Positions 16,680 through 26,486 are shown, counted from the first letter of the stretch. The stretch: 64,000 nt of DNA from CAZAMI01 sp964627805 (GCA_964627805.1 CAZVLA010000019.1:3539-67538), one strand, 5' to 3'. Notes: a model not told the origin generated them from the sequence alone. A program made the numbers and translations.

Positions 16680-18068
16680 GTGGGTGTTACTAGGCGGGTA
16701 TTCATTGATAGGGAGGCTGAGTTAGAGGTCCTTAGTAGGGCTTGGCAGGATAGGCCTGGCCTCGTCGTTATATACGGTAGGAGAAGGATAGGTAAGACAC
16801 GCTTAGTGATGGAGTGGTTAAGGAGGTTCTGCAGGGGCAGGTACGCTTACTACCACGCACTACCAGCTAAGCATGAGGTTAACCTAGCAGGCCTTGCTGA
16901 GTCCCTAGAGAGGGGCTTAGGTATTAAGGGCTTAAGTAGGGCCTCCTTTAAATCCATTGACGCTCTCCTTGACCTAGTAACTCAGCAGGTCAGTGATGCC
17001 GTCATAGTCATTGATGAGTTCACTTACTGGGTTAGGGCTGAGCCTAGAGTTGTTGGTGAGCTTCAGAGATTCGTTGATCACGCCTTACTAAGTACGAAGG
17101 CATTGATCATAGTATCCGGTAGTTTAGTAGGTGTTATGTTTAGGGACGTGCTAGGCGGGGGTGCACCACTATATGGTAGGGCGTCATATAGGATCAGGCT
17201 AGGCGAGCTTAAGTTGCGTCACGTAAGATCCTTCCACCCTGAATTAAGCGATGTCGACGCCTTCCTCACGTACGTAGTATTTGGTGGTGTACCGTACTAT
17301 CACGTACTGATTAGGGGGTTCAGGAGTATTGAGGACGTACTGTGGGAATTCTTCCTTTCTGAGACACCTAAGCTAAGGGACGAGGTTACCTTCATACTAC
17401 GTGAGGAGTTTAGAGACCCGTCAACGTACTACAGCGTCCTTAAAGCCATAGTTGCAGGTGCTGATACGCCGTCAAAGATAGCTGAGGTGACGGGGATTCA
17501 CAGGCAGCACATCAGTAAGTACTTAGCAATTCTTGAGGAGCTAGGATTCATTAGTAGGGACGTACCGCTATTCAGTAGGAGGGGAAGGTACGTAATTAAG
17601 GATAAGATCCTGTTCACGTGGTTCAACATAGTAGAGCCTATAGTCACGCGCGACCCTAGCCCAGATAGGGGTAGGTACTTAGTGGAGATTAGGCATAGGT
17701 TAAGTACTCAAGCATCTAAGGTGTTTGAGGAGGTCGGCAGGAGGTTCGCGTTAGCGTGGGGAGCTACGCACGGTATTAACTTCGATATGCTCGGGAGGTA
17801 CGTGCATAAAGGAGTTGAGATCGATGTTGTGGGTGTGTCTAGGGAGCTTAAGGAGGTACACCTATTCGAGGTTAAGTGGGGTGATTTAGGGCGAAGAGAT
17901 GTGGAGTCGGTACTTAAGGCGCTAGAGCGTAAGTCCTTAAGCCTCCCTGAATCCTTGAGTCAGTATAGGCTCGTACTACACGTAATCGCTAGGAGCTACT
18001 TAGCGGGTTTGGAGTCAGTACGTAATGCCTACCTCCACGACCTCCGCGAGGTTATTAATTTGACGTAA
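16680..18068 (+). CDS. Archaeal STAND-like ATPase with DUF234 C-terminal domain
   Basis: A 462-residue protein of the archaeal ATPase/DUF234 family. It has FIDREAELEVL at the start, Walker A YGRRRIGKTRL (about 33-43), Walker B VIVIDEFTYW, sensor VSGSLVG, a winged helix (AEVTGIHRQHISKYLAILEELGF at about 265), and a C-terminal PD-(D/E)xK-like region (GVEIDVVGVSRELKEVHLFEVKWG: D...ExK). The function of this family is unknown; NTP-driven regulation or defence has been suggested. GTG start at 16680; a TATA-like GTTAAAAAGT lies about 40 bases upstream. Its last 14 bp overlap the convergent aminotransferase gene. Confidence 0.88.
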   Translation: MGVTRRVFIDREAELEVLSRAWQDRPGLVVIYGRRRIGKTRLVMEWLRRFCRGRYAYYHALPAKHEVNLAGLAESLERGLGIKGLSRASFKSIDALLDLVTQQVSDAVIVIDEFTYWVRAEPRVVGELQRFVDHALLSTKALIIVSGSLVGVMFRDVLGGGAPLYGRASYRIRLGELKLRHVRSFHPELSDVDAFLTYVVFGGVPYYHVLIRGFRSIEDVLWEFFLSETPKLRDEVTFILREEFRDPSTYYSVLKAIVAGADTPSKIAEVTGIHRQHISKYLAILEELGFISRDVPLFSRRGRYVIKDKILFTWFNIVEPIVTRDPSPDRGRYLVEIRHRLSTQASKVFEEVGRRFALAWGATHGINFDMLGRYVHKGVEIDVVGVSRELKEVHLFEVKWGDLGRRDVESVLKALERKSLSLPESLSQYRLVLHVIARSYLAGLESVRNAYLHDLREVINLT

Positions 18069-19407
18069 TTGCTTCCTTCACAGCCTCCTCCAGTATCTCT
18101 AGACCTACCTCAAGCTCCTCCTTACTTATGGTTAGTGGTGGTGCTATCCTTAAGGCGCTCTTACCGCATGGTAGCGTCACTAAGCCCTTACTTAATGCCT
18201 TCCTAACCACCTCATCCCTTAACTTCCTATCATGCTCCTTACTCCTCCTATCCTTAACGAATTCAATACCCCACGCAAGACCTAAGCCCCTAACATCACC
18301 TACGGGTTCGTACCTCTCCTTAAGCTCCATTAACCTACCCCTAATTACCGGTTCTAAAGCCTTCACGTTAGGTAAGTACCTCCTAACTAACTCAATAACC
18401 TTAAGTATGACTGCACACGATAGTGCGTCACCACCGAAGGTATTACTATGTGCTCCAGACTCCCTAAAGTCTAGGTCAGCCCTAAACACCGTAGCACCTA
18501 CGTGAGTAGCTCCACCACCTAAAGCCTTAGCTAAGGTCATTAAGTCAGGAGCTACTCCGAAGTGATTTATAGCGAAGAACTCACCAGTCCTACCCATACC
18601 CATCTGGACCTCATCATCAATTAGTAAGATCCCGTACCTATCACATAACTTCCTAAGCTCCCTGAAGAACCCCTTAGGAGGTACTACGTAACCACCCTCA
18701 CCCTGAATGGGTTCAGCAATGATTGCTGCTACCTCATCAGGTGGTACGTAGTGATTCATTACCCAGTACTCGATGTACTCAATAACCCTAGAGACTAACT
18801 CGTTAGGCTCCTCATAACCATCTATGTGCCATGGATTCCTGTACGGGTTGGGGTAGGGTACGTGGATGACGCCCGGCATTGTCGGGAAGTAGCTCCTCCT
18901 ATGTACTGGCTTACTAGCTGTTAAGCTGAGGGACCCCATGGTCCTACCGTGGAAAGCACCTATGAATGCTATGAAGTACTTCCTACCCGTAGCGTTCCTA
19001 GCTAACTTAATAGCTGCTTCAACAGACTCAGTACCGCTGTTGCAGAAGAACACCTTCTTCCTGAAGTCACCCGGAGCTACGGAAGCTAATGCCTTAGCAG
19101 CCTCTACCTGGTACGGGTTAAAGAAGTCAGTACCAGCTGCGTGCGCTAATACCTTAATCTGCTTAATAACTACCTCAGCAATCTCTGGGTGTGTCGGGTA
19201 CCCGAAGTTATTCACAGCTATACCTGAACTGAAGTCTAGGTACTCATTACCGTCGACGTCACGTAACCAGCAACCAGATCCAGACTCAATAACTAAGGGC
19301 ATGACGTCCTTAGAGTGGGTCGTCCTAGCTACGAACTCCTCATGACCCCTAATAACCTCTAAAGCCTTAGGACCTGGGGGAGGTACCTTAATGACTGGCC
19401 TCCTCAA
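18055..19407 (-). CDS. Class III (PLP-dependent) aminotransferase
   Basis: A 450-residue fold-type I aminotransferase of the acetylornithine/ornithine/4-aminobutyrate group. Visible marks are FFCNSGTESVEAAIKLAR, FHGRTMGSLSLTAS, AAIIAEPIQGEGGYVVPP, LLIDDEVQMGMGRTG and the PLP lysine in LMTLAKALGGG. Archaeal homologues transfer amino groups from ornithine, lysine or 4-aminobutyrate, or racemise amino acids; the substrate cannot be fixed. It is transcribed alone, divergent from a methyltransferase gene, with a T-rich TATA-like stretch (TATTTTTTATT) upstream. Confidence 0.92.
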   Translation of the reverse strand: MRRPVIKVPPPGPKALEVIRGHEEFVARTTHSKDVMPLVIESGSGCWLRDVDGNEYLDFSSGIAVNNFGYPTHPEIAEVVIKQIKVLAHAAGTDFFNPYQVEAAKALASVAPGDFRKKVFFCNSGTESVEAAIKLARNATGRKYFIAFIGAFHGRTMGSLSLTASKPVHRRSYFPTMPGVIHVPYPNPYRNPWHIDGYEEPNELVSRVIEYIEYWVMNHYVPPDEVAAIIAEPIQGEGGYVVPPKGFFRELRKLCDRYGILLIDDEVQMGMGRTGEFFAINHFGVAPDLMTLAKALGGGATHVGATVFRADLDFRESGAHSNTFGGDALSCAVILKVIELVRRYLPNVKALEPVIRGRLMELKERYEPVGDVRGLGLAWGIEFVKDRRSKEHDRKLRDEVVRKALSKGLVTLPCGKSALRIAPPLTISKEELEVGLEILEEAVKEAITSN

Positions 19408-19522
19408 GACGGCAACGCCCGTAAGATTATCTGCGTAATCAATAAAAAATATTCAAGGAGTAAACACAAAGTATTCAGTAAGTCGATGAGGGAGGGTACG
19501 GAATACAATCACTCAGCAACCT

Positions 19523-19555
19523 AAAACCGCACCTAGCAGAGGTGCCTCCGGTTTT
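19523..19555. other. Strong bulged hairpin in divergent intergenic region
   Basis: AAAACCG-CACCT, loop AGCAG, AGGTG, a 4-base bulge CCTC and CGGTTTT form a 12 bp stem. It lies 40 bases upstream of the methyltransferase gene and could act as a leader RNA structure on the plus strand, an end signal, or an operator. No match to a known RNA family was recognised. Confidence 0.4.
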
Positions 19556-19596
19556 ATGGGGCTTGAGTACGTAGGGTAGTAGGGGTAGGTTCTGGG

Positions 19597-20466
19597 GTGT
19601 ATAGGGTATTTAAGTTTAAGGGACTACCAGTGATTACTTCATGGGTTGCTGAGGAGTTAGTTAGGGTTGCTGATGGTGGTGGGGGTGTTACTGAGGTTAC
19701 TCTTGATTTAGGACTTAGTAAGTCTGAAGTACTGGTTAAGGGGGGCTCAGTAGTTATTGGTGGTTATGAAGTTAGTATTGATGAGGTTAAGGGTGTTGTA
19801 GGTGATGACGCTGTATACGTAGTTACTGATTCTGGTTTAGTACCTCTTAAGTTCTACGATGAGGGCCTTAGGAGGTACTATAAGTTAAGGGCTTTAGGTC
19901 CTAACGTAGCACCTACTCTCGAGATTAACGGTATTCACATGCATAGGATTGAGGGTACGGATCCTTGGAGTGACTCATTAAGTAAGGTTAGGTCCTTAGG
20001 TAGGTTGAGGGGTGGTAGGGTACTTGACGTATGTACTGGTTTAGGGTACACAGCATCCCTAGCTATTAAGTACGGTGCTTCTGAAGTAGTTACTATTGAG
20101 GTCGACGATAACGTACTTAAGATAGCTGAGTATAACCCGTGGTCTAAGGGTTTAGAGGAGGCTAAGATCATATTAGGTGACGCTACCGAAGTAATACACT
20201 CACTCAGTAACTCAAGCTTTACCCACGTAATCCACGACCCACCTAGGTTTGAAGTTGCTGGTGAGCTCTATAGCCTTGAGTTCTATAGGGAGTTACTTAG
20301 GGTCTTAAGACCTAGGGGCAAGTTATTCCACTACGTAGGTAGGCCTAGGTGGAGGAGGGGTGTAGGTATAGTTAAGGGTGTTAAGGAGAGGCTCGTAAGG
20401 GCTGGGTTCGTAGTTGTTAAGTGGGTTGAGGAGGCTCAAGGGTTCCTAGCTATTAAGCCTTCGTAA
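19597..20466 (+). CDS. Archaeal SAM-dependent methyltransferase (COG2521-like)
   Basis: A 289-residue protein with an N-terminal domain of about 125 residues and a class I methyltransferase fold: motif I VLDVCTGLGYTASLAIK, an acidic second strand VVTIEVDDN, a motif LGDATEVI, and motif IV HVIHDPPRFE, then LLRVLRPRGKLFHYVG. This is like the predicted archaeal methyltransferases of COG2521; a spermidine-synthase-like fold is an alternative. The DPPRF box suggests a nucleobase or amine substrate, not proven. GTG start with GGGGTAGGT upstream. It is followed by a GNAT gene on the same strand with about 90 bases between. Confidence 0.8.
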   Translation: MYRVFKFKGLPVITSWVAEELVRVADGGGGVTEVTLDLGLSKSEVLVKGGSVVIGGYEVSIDEVKGVVGDDAVYVVTDSGLVPLKFYDEGLRRYYKLRALGPNVAPTLEINGIHMHRIEGTDPWSDSLSKVRSLGRLRGGRVLDVCTGLGYTASLAIKYGASEVVTIEVDDNVLKIAEYNPWSKGLEEAKIILGDATEVIHSLSNSSFTHVIHDPPRFEVAGELYSLEFYRELLRVLRPRGKLFHYVGRPRWRRGVGIVKGVKERLVRAGFVVVKWVEEAQGFLAIKPS

Positions 20467-20556
20467 GGACTTACTACGTAGTTAGTCTTAATTAGTGATT
20501 AAGCGTCGTTTAGTTTCACTTAATTTAATAAGGTCTGACTTAACCATTCTCATTAG

Positions 20557-21570
20557 GTGGTACTTACGTTTAGGATTATTGAGGGTTACGAAGGTGGTTC
20601 TAAGGAAATTAATGAGGGGTTAGCTAGGCTCTTCACCTACGCTAGGTTAGTTGATGAGCCTTGGGTATTTAGGGAGGTAAGCACTGACGCTATTGAGGAT
20701 ATGATTAGGTATAGCTGGTACAGACCTAGGAACTTCGGTATAGTTATTTATGAGGGTGCTGAGGGTAGGTCAGTAGTAGCTGCTTCATGGGCTACACCAT
20801 CTAGGAGGGCTGGCGAGCCTCACGTAATATCACCCTACTTAAGTCCCTACCTACCTAAGTGGTTAATTCATGACGTACTAGAGACTCTACTAGCTTGGTG
20901 TAGGTACGTACTAGAGCGTGAGGGTGCGTTAGGGATTGCTAGGATATACGTTGATTTAGAGGGTGGGTTCCTGCATAGGGTGTTTAAGGAGTACTTAGGA
21001 GTTGGGGGTGTTGAGGGTGTATCAGCTACTCTCATGAAGCTCCGTAAATATGGTAGGGGGTACTCAGTACCTAAGGGCTACGTAATTAGGGAGGCTGTAG
21101 AGAGTGATTATGGGGGGATAGCTAGGGTTCATAATGAGGCATTCTCGCAGTACCCAGCATTCACGCCATGGACTGAGGAGGACGTTAGGAGGTTCTATAG
21201 TTACTTCAGAAGGCACTATAAATTCAAGGTATTAGTTGCTGAGGAGGTAAGTACTGGTGAGGTAGTTGCTTTCTGTGATGGTAGGGTCTTCAAGGCCTTA
21301 GACGGTGGCGAATCAGCTGAGGTAACTACGTTAGCTACCCACCCAAGACATAGGGGTAAGGGCTTAGGTAGGGCATTAGTTAGTGCTATGGTTAAGGAGT
21401 TAATGAGGTTAGGAGCTAAGCCTGAGAGGACGTACTTAGTATCTATCCACGGGTTAGAGCCCTTCTACAGGGAGTTAGGTTTTAGGGAGTATAGGAGACT
21501 CATGTACTTACTAACACCTATTCAGTACTTACCACGTAAGACCATAAACTACGGGGTAGTACCTAGGTAG
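20557..21570 (+). CDS. GNAT-family N-acetyltransferase
   Basis: A 337-residue protein with a C-terminal GNAT domain: YVIREAVESDYGGIARVHNEAF (first strand and helix), TTLATHPRHRGKGLGRALVSAM (acetyl-CoA pyrophosphate loop RGKGLG) and YLVSIHGLEPFYRELGFREY. The N-terminal 165 residues look like a degenerate second GNAT fold (ESSVVAASWATPS-like region without the RxxGxG/A loop). The acceptor is unknown. It lies between the methyltransferase and the HisC-like gene on the same strand. Confidence 0.83.
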   Translation: MVLTFRIIEGYEGGSKEINEGLARLFTYARLVDEPWVFREVSTDAIEDMIRYSWYRPRNFGIVIYEGAEGRSVVAASWATPSRRAGEPHVISPYLSPYLPKWLIHDVLETLLAWCRYVLEREGALGIARIYVDLEGGFLHRVFKEYLGVGGVEGVSATLMKLRKYGRGYSVPKGYVIREAVESDYGGIARVHNEAFSQYPAFTPWTEEDVRRFYSYFRRHYKFKVLVAEEVSTGEVVAFCDGRVFKALDGGESAEVTTLATHPRHRGKGLGRALVSAMVKELMRLGAKPERTYLVSIHGLEPFYRELGFREYRRLMYLLTPIQYLPRKTINYGVVPR

Positions 21571-21618
21571 TGTTACTATAATACCTATACCTAATACTAT
21601 ATTATATAGGTGCTTACG

Positions 21619-22620
21619 TTGCCTGTGAGGTTAAACCTTAATGAGTGCCCCTACCCACCACCTAAGCACGTAGTTGAGGCTGTGTGCTCGGTAGCTAAGT
21701 ACTTGAATAGGTACTTCATTAAGGAGATTGAGGATGGGTTAAGGAGTAAGTTAGCTAAGTACGTAGGTGTGTCTGAGGACAACATATCACTACTCCCTGG
21801 TTCTGAGGCATTCTTCACTTACTCAGCTGACTACTTTAGAGTAGCTGGTCTTAGGGTACTAGCTCCTAAACCAACATTCGAACCAGCTATTCAGGACTAC
21901 GTAGTTAGGGGTGTTGAGGTTGTTAGGGTAGTGCTTAAGCCCGACTTCAGTCTAGACCCTAATGAGTTACTTAATGCCTTAGGTGAGGGTGTAGTGCTCT
22001 ACATACCGAACCCGAATAACCCAACAGGTAACTTACTCATCGATAGGTCATGGATTAAGGAAGCACTTGAGAAGTCAGCCTACGTAGTCATTGATGAAGC
22101 CTACTACGAATTTAGCGGTGTTACTTACGCAGACCTAATTAAGGACTACCCGAACCTCCTAATACTTAGGACATTCTCTAAGGCATTCGCAATAGCTGGT
22201 GCTAGGGTTGGTTACGTAGTAGGTAGTGAGGAGGGCATAGGTAAGGTATTAAGTATTAGGAGGGTATTCGACGTACCGATAACATCACTAGCAGCTGCTT
22301 CAGCAGCTCTAGATGACTTAAGCTACATGAGGGAGTACGTGAGGGGGGTAGTTAGTGTTAGGGATTGGGTGGTTAGGGAGTTAAGTAGGTTAGGTGGTGT
22401 TGAGGTGATTAACACATTAACTAACTTCATATTAGTCAGTGTTGAGGGCTTAAGTGGTAGGGATCTTAAGGAGAGGTTAAGGAGTGAGGGTTACTTAGTT
22501 AAGTACATTGACGACCCACTACTTAAGAAGTACGTTAGGGTATCAATAGGTACTAAGGACGAGATGGAGGGCTTCGTCGAGGCTATTAAGGGGATTACTG
22601 CGGTGTTAAGTACTAAGTAG
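21619..22620 (+). CDS. Histidinol-phosphate aminotransferase-like (HisC family)
   Basis: About 333 residues, fold-type I PLP aminotransferase. It shows LNLNECPYPPP at the N terminus (NENPY-like), SLLPGSEAFFTYSA, LYIPNPNNPTGNLL, YVVIDEAYYEF and the PLP lysine in LRTFSKAFAIAGARVGYVVG. This is HisC or the related CobD-type threonine-phosphate decarboxylase; no other his or cob genes are near. The start is uncertain: TATTATATAG lies just before GTG 21610, so TTG 21619 or GTG 21625 (possibly near-leaderless) is more likely. About 19 of its 20 Lys codons are AAG. Confidence 0.82.
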   Translation: MPVRLNLNECPYPPPKHVVEAVCSVAKYLNRYFIKEIEDGLRSKLAKYVGVSEDNISLLPGSEAFFTYSADYFRVAGLRVLAPKPTFEPAIQDYVVRGVEVVRVVLKPDFSLDPNELLNALGEGVVLYIPNPNNPTGNLLIDRSWIKEALEKSAYVVIDEAYYEFSGVTYADLIKDYPNLLILRTFSKAFAIAGARVGYVVGSEEGIGKVLSIRRVFDVPITSLAAASAALDDLSYMREYVRGVVSVRDWVVRELSRLGGVEVINTLTNFILVSVEGLSGRDLKERLRSEGYLVKYIDDPLLKKYVRVSIGTKDEMEGFVEAIKGITAVLSTK

Positions 22621-22743
22621 TTCAGTTTAAGATCCTAACTAATGAGCGGTAAGTCGTACCTATGAAGAGATGTAGTAGTTCCTCAGTCGCTTAACTTAGG
22701 TACACCTTACATAACCCGCCCCCACAACTTCTCGGTGAAGGTA

Positions 22744-24834
22744 ATGCGTGAGGTTAGGCTATCCTACATATTAATAGCTGTAGTAGCTGCTGTAGTCGTG
22801 CTTTCGGTAGCTTCTCAAGTAGTAGCTATGAATAACATGCTGGTGCAGACGAGGGATGAGGTAGCTGAGCAGGTTACTAAGTTATTAATAGGTAATGTAG
22901 AGGCTAAGGCTAAGGCGTTAAGGGATAAGCTTGCTTCATGGATCGACATTAGGGAGGAGGTGATTAAGTTAACAGCTAAGAGGCTCAGCGAGCACGTCTC
23001 TAAGGTAGGGACGTCAGTAACTGTTAGTAAGGATGATTTAGAGAGGATAGTCCATGACGTAGTAGGTAGTAATAACGTGATAGCCGCTTTAGTTAAGGTA
23101 GGGAGTTACGAGTACGTTACATCGGAGAACATAGCTGTAGAGCTACGGAAGACTACGTGCGGTAAGTGGTTCGTGGGTGCTGAGGAGGTAATGAGTGAGG
23201 GTAGTGCGTACTGGTTTGAGTCGTGCTACTTAAGTAAGTTAGGTAAGGCAGTATCGGTACTATCAGCACCTATAGTAAGTAACGGGACCTTCGTAGGTGC
23301 GGTAGCTATAGTAATAGACTTAAGCCCCTTAGAGGATATGGTTAAGGACGTTAAGGTAGGTAAGTACGGCTACGCGTACGTACTAAGTACCGACGGAGTA
23401 ACTCTTGCACACCCGAGTAAGTCACTAATAGGTGTTAACGTACTCAACGTTAAGGACTTATCAAGTGACTTCAAGAAGATCTTCGAGGAAGCAGTTACTT
23501 CAGGTCATGCTGAGGGTTGGTACGTATTCAAGGGCATTAAGGGCTACGCATCACTGTACACAGTACCCGGTACGGATTGGGTGTTAGGCGTTAAGTTCAC
23601 TGAAGGTGATGTTAAGGCTTACGTATCCGAGGTAACTAACTCGATCGAGGATGCTAGGAGTAAGTACTTACTAGTTATAGTACCTATAGTCATAGCGTCA
23701 TCCTTAGGCGTAGGTATCGGGGTAGCACTAGTAATTGGTAGGAAATTCGAGAAGCCACTTAAGGAAGTTAGTGAAGTAGCTAAGGAGGTAGGTAAGGGTA
23801 ATTACTCAAAGGAAGTACTCAGTAAGTTAGAAGGTATTAGGTCCTTCAGCCACGACGTAATGACCCTAATAAACGCTGTTAAGTCAATCCTTAAGGTAGT
23901 TAGGGAGTCAATGATTAAGGTTAGGGAATCAGTTAAGACTGTTGATGAGGTATCTAGGTACGTAGTAAGTAACAGCGACGGAATATCAACAGCGTCTAAT
24001 CAGATAGCTAAAGCAATTCAGGACATAGCTGAAGGTACTCAAGTAGTGTCTAAATACTCAGCTGAGTTCAGGAGTAAGGTAACGGAGATATCTAAACTAA
24101 TGAGTGACCTATCAATTAAGCTTAGGGGATTAAGCGAGGTTGCTGAGGGGGCATCAAGTAAGGCCGTCAAGGTCGGTGAGGAGATAGAGTCACTAACACC
24201 ACTACTTCAGAGCATGGCCGAGACTAAGGACGACGTAGTTAAGGTTATTGAGAAGGTTAGGTCATCAACTAGTACGTTAAGCAGGATAACAGCTACTATT
24301 AAGGACATAGCTGACCAGATAAACCTCCTAGCCCTTAACGCAGCTATTGAGGCCGCTAGAGCTGGTGAGGCCGGTAGGGGGTTCGCCGTAGTAGCTGATG
24401 AGATAAGGAAACTAGCTGAGGAGACTAGGAAGAACAGTGAGAGTGTCGCAGGTATAATTAATGAGGTAACTAAGGCTCAGATGGACGCCTTCGAGAAGGT
24501 GAGTAAGTTAACTGAGGAGGTTGCCGAGTCATCGAGTAGGATGTCAGAAGCTACTAAGTCAGTTAAGTGGGTAGTTAATGCGGTTAATAGGGTAGCTAAG
24601 TCACTTAAGGAGTTAAGCCTAGCTACGGAGGAGGTCAGTAAGAGATTAAGTGACGTAGCTAGTAGCGTTGACGCATTAACTGAATCAGCCGAGAGGAATA
24701 GCGCAGCTGCTGAGGAGATAACGTCGGCTGCTGAGGAGCTAGCGTCCATAGCTCAGGAACTCAAGAGTGTTAGTGGGAGGTTGAGTGAGTCCGTTAAGTC
24801 GCTTAATGACTTAATGAGTAAGTTCAAGCTCTAG
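22744..24834 (+). CDS. Methyl-accepting chemotaxis protein
   Basis: About 696 residues. Two membrane helices, near the N terminus (LSYILIAVVAAVVVLSVAS) and at about residue 305 (YLLVIVPIVIASSLGVGIGVALVI), flank an extracellular dCache-like sensor domain (VVLSAPIV, LAHPSKSLIGVNVLN, VPGTDWVLGVKF). A HAMP linker and a long cytoplasmic coiled coil follow, with the signalling hairpin INLLALNAAIEAARAGEAGRGFAVVADEIRKL. ATG 22744 is preferred since GGTGA at 22734-22738 is its ribosome binding site. No CheA or flagellar gene is in the window. A KaiC-like ATPase gene follows after 245 bases. Confidence 0.93.
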   Translation: MREVRLSYILIAVVAAVVVLSVASQVVAMNNMLVQTRDEVAEQVTKLLIGNVEAKAKALRDKLASWIDIREEVIKLTAKRLSEHVSKVGTSVTVSKDDLERIVHDVVGSNNVIAALVKVGSYEYVTSENIAVELRKTTCGKWFVGAEEVMSEGSAYWFESCYLSKLGKAVSVLSAPIVSNGTFVGAVAIVIDLSPLEDMVKDVKVGKYGYAYVLSTDGVTLAHPSKSLIGVNVLNVKDLSSDFKKIFEEAVTSGHAEGWYVFKGIKGYASLYTVPGTDWVLGVKFTEGDVKAYVSEVTNSIEDARSKYLLVIVPIVIASSLGVGIGVALVIGRKFEKPLKEVSEVAKEVGKGNYSKEVLSKLEGIRSFSHDVMTLINAVKSILKVVRESMIKVRESVKTVDEVSRYVVSNSDGISTASNQIAKAIQDIAEGTQVVSKYSAEFRSKVTEISKLMSDLSIKLRGLSEVAEGASSKAVKVGEEIESLTPLLQSMAETKDDVVKVIEKVRSSTSTLSRITATIKDIADQINLLALNAAIEAARAGEAGRGFAVVADEIRKLAEETRKNSESVAGIINEVTKAQMDAFEKVSKLTEEVAESSSRMSEATKSVKWVVNAVNRVAKSLKELSLATEEVSKRLSDVASSVDALTESAERNSAAAEEITSAAEELASIAQELKSVSGRLSESVKSLNDLMSKFKL

Positions 24835-24974
24835 GAATGTATTAAAGTACCTAATAAGTCGAAAGGGTTTTTCTAACTAATTAGTAAGCCTAATTAACTA
24901 ATTACGGAGTAGCCCCTAGTACTTACTACTTATGTAGTTTAGTAAGCACTAACAACTACGTTAGGTCTAATTAG

Positions 24975-24996
24975 GTAGGTAGGGATGCTTACCTAC
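24975..24996. repeat. Short inverted repeat upstream of KaiC-like gene
   Basis: GTAGGTA-GGGATGCT-TACCTAC, 7 bp arms. It lies about 30 bases upstream of a TATA-like CTTATATAA (25024-25032) that would serve the KaiC-like gene at 25080. It could be a regulator site or a small hairpin ending MCP transcripts. Confidence 0.3.
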
Positions 24997-25023
24997 GCTC
25001 AGTAGTCGCTTCACTGAGAATTA

Positions 25024-25032
25024 CTTATATAA
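25024..25032 (+). promoter_or_regulatory. TATA-like promoter element of KaiC-like gene
   Basis: CTTATATAA lies 55 bases before the ATG at 25080. Transcription would start near 25053, leaving a leader of about 27 bases with GGGGTGGGAGG as ribosome binding site. Confidence 0.5.
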
Positions 25033-25079
25033 TGCAATGAGCATTAACTCACGTAGGTAGTAGGGGTGGGAGGCTAGTC

Positions 25080-26483
25080 ATGCATAATGAAGTTACTAGA
25101 GGTAGGTTACTGGGGATTAAGGAGATTAATGAGTTAGTCGGTGACGTACCGCCTAACTACGTAATACTACTTGAGGGGCCCCCAGGGACCGGTAAGACCT
25201 CATTCGCACTAGCTACGGTCTATAGGAACGTTGTTGAGAGGGGGTGTAAGGCTGTTTACGTAGTACTTAATGAGGATTGCAGGAAGTTAGTTAGTGTAGG
25301 TAGGAGCATAGGTTATGACTTAGGGAGTCTGAATAACTCCGTAGATATTATTGAGTGCCCAACCGTAAGTGATGAGTACTTAGTAGATATGATTACTGAG
25401 GAGGTATCTAAGAGGATCTTAAGTGGCTATAACTTAGTAGTTATTGATAGTGTAACACCGATACTTAAGGTACTAGGTACTTACTCAAAGAAGAGGGCGT
25501 GGCTACATACGGTGGTCTATAAGATAGCCTCAGCTCATGAGGTCATGGTCATCTTAATAGCTGATACGTTACTTAAGGACGACCCAGACATATCACTCCT
25601 TGAGTACTTAGCCGACGTAGTTATTGAGATGAACTACAACCCTAAGTCAGTATTCCCTAGGTGGTTAAGGATTAAGAAGTTCAGGACTAGGCCAGCATTA
25701 CCTACGCCGATATACTTCACATTAAGTAGTGACGGTATTAAACCCATAAACCTAGTTAGTAAGGAGTTAGTACGTAAGGTACGTAGGAGGAGGAAGGAGA
25801 TAGTTATTGATTCACCAATAGTTAAGAAGCTCCTAGGACCCTCACTAAAGCCGGGTACTCAAGTAGGTATAGTAATTAAGGAGCCAGCTACGGGTTTAGG
25901 GTACTTCCATCAGTACCTAGTACTTAAGCTCGCCTTAGAAGCCTTAACGAGGGGTGTTAGGGTAGGTATTGCTTACTACGGATCATCACGTAAGCACGTT
26001 CTTAAGGAGGAGGAAGTAGCTAGTAAGTTACTTAGGGATAAGTTAACTATAGTTCAGGTAGACTTCACGGGACGTCAAATACCTCACCACTTAGTTAAGG
26101 ATATTGATAAGCCTGAGGACATTGACGTACTCATAGTTACTGGGTATGAGAAGCTTACTGAGTTCTACGGTATTGAGGAGGTTAATAGGATGATAGCTAC
26201 TTACCACGAGACAGACTCTAGCTTAGGCGTCATAACCTTCAGGATATACAGGATATCACCCCACACACCTCAAGCACCATCATCGATCTACTCAATGAGT
26301 GACGTAGTAATTGAGGTAACACTTAATGAGGAGAGGGGGTGCTTCAACTTAAGAGTCGTTAAGGGGGCTCACGCGAGGAGACCAATAACTATCCTAGATA
26401 CTGAGTTAGAGCCCGCGGTTATGGAGCTAAGGAGGAAGCTTGAGGAGTTAGTAGGTTTTGAGGTACTCCCGAGGGGGGTGTAA
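25080..26483 (+). CDS. KaiC/RadA-like ATPase with degenerate second domain
   Basis: A 467-residue two-domain RecA-fold protein. Domain 1 has Walker A EGPPGTGKTSFALA (about 35-47), Walker B NLVVIDSVTPIL and the KaiC-like strand VVYVVLNED. Domain 2 (about 255-460) keeps the RecA-like outline but its expected P-loop reads KEPATGLGYFHQYLV, without a GKS/T, so it probably does not bind ATP. The architecture is shared with the paralogues at 46790 and 52486. It follows a chemoreceptor gene and precedes a small partner gene by 3 bases. KaiC-like archaeal proteins are often thought to act in signalling; the role here is unknown. Confidence 0.82.
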   Translation: MHNEVTRGRLLGIKEINELVGDVPPNYVILLEGPPGTGKTSFALATVYRNVVERGCKAVYVVLNEDCRKLVSVGRSIGYDLGSLNNSVDIIECPTVSDEYLVDMITEEVSKRILSGYNLVVIDSVTPILKVLGTYSKKRAWLHTVVYKIASAHEVMVILIADTLLKDDPDISLLEYLADVVIEMNYNPKSVFPRWLRIKKFRTRPALPTPIYFTLSSDGIKPINLVSKELVRKVRRRRKEIVIDSPIVKKLLGPSLKPGTQVGIVIKEPATGLGYFHQYLVLKLALEALTRGVRVGIAYYGSSRKHVLKEEEVASKLLRDKLTIVQVDFTGRQIPHHLVKDIDKPEDIDVLIVTGYEKLTEFYGIEEVNRMIATYHETDSSLGVITFRIYRISPHTPQAPSSIYSMSDVVIEVTLNEERGCFNLRVVKGAHARRPITILDTELEPAVMELRRKLEELVGFEVLPRGV

Positions 26484-26486
26484 GTA

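Noticed and set aside
24835..25079. Possible small gene between chemoreceptor and KaiC-like gene
   Set aside because: All frames are broken by stops; only promoter-like elements and a small inverted repeat are visible.
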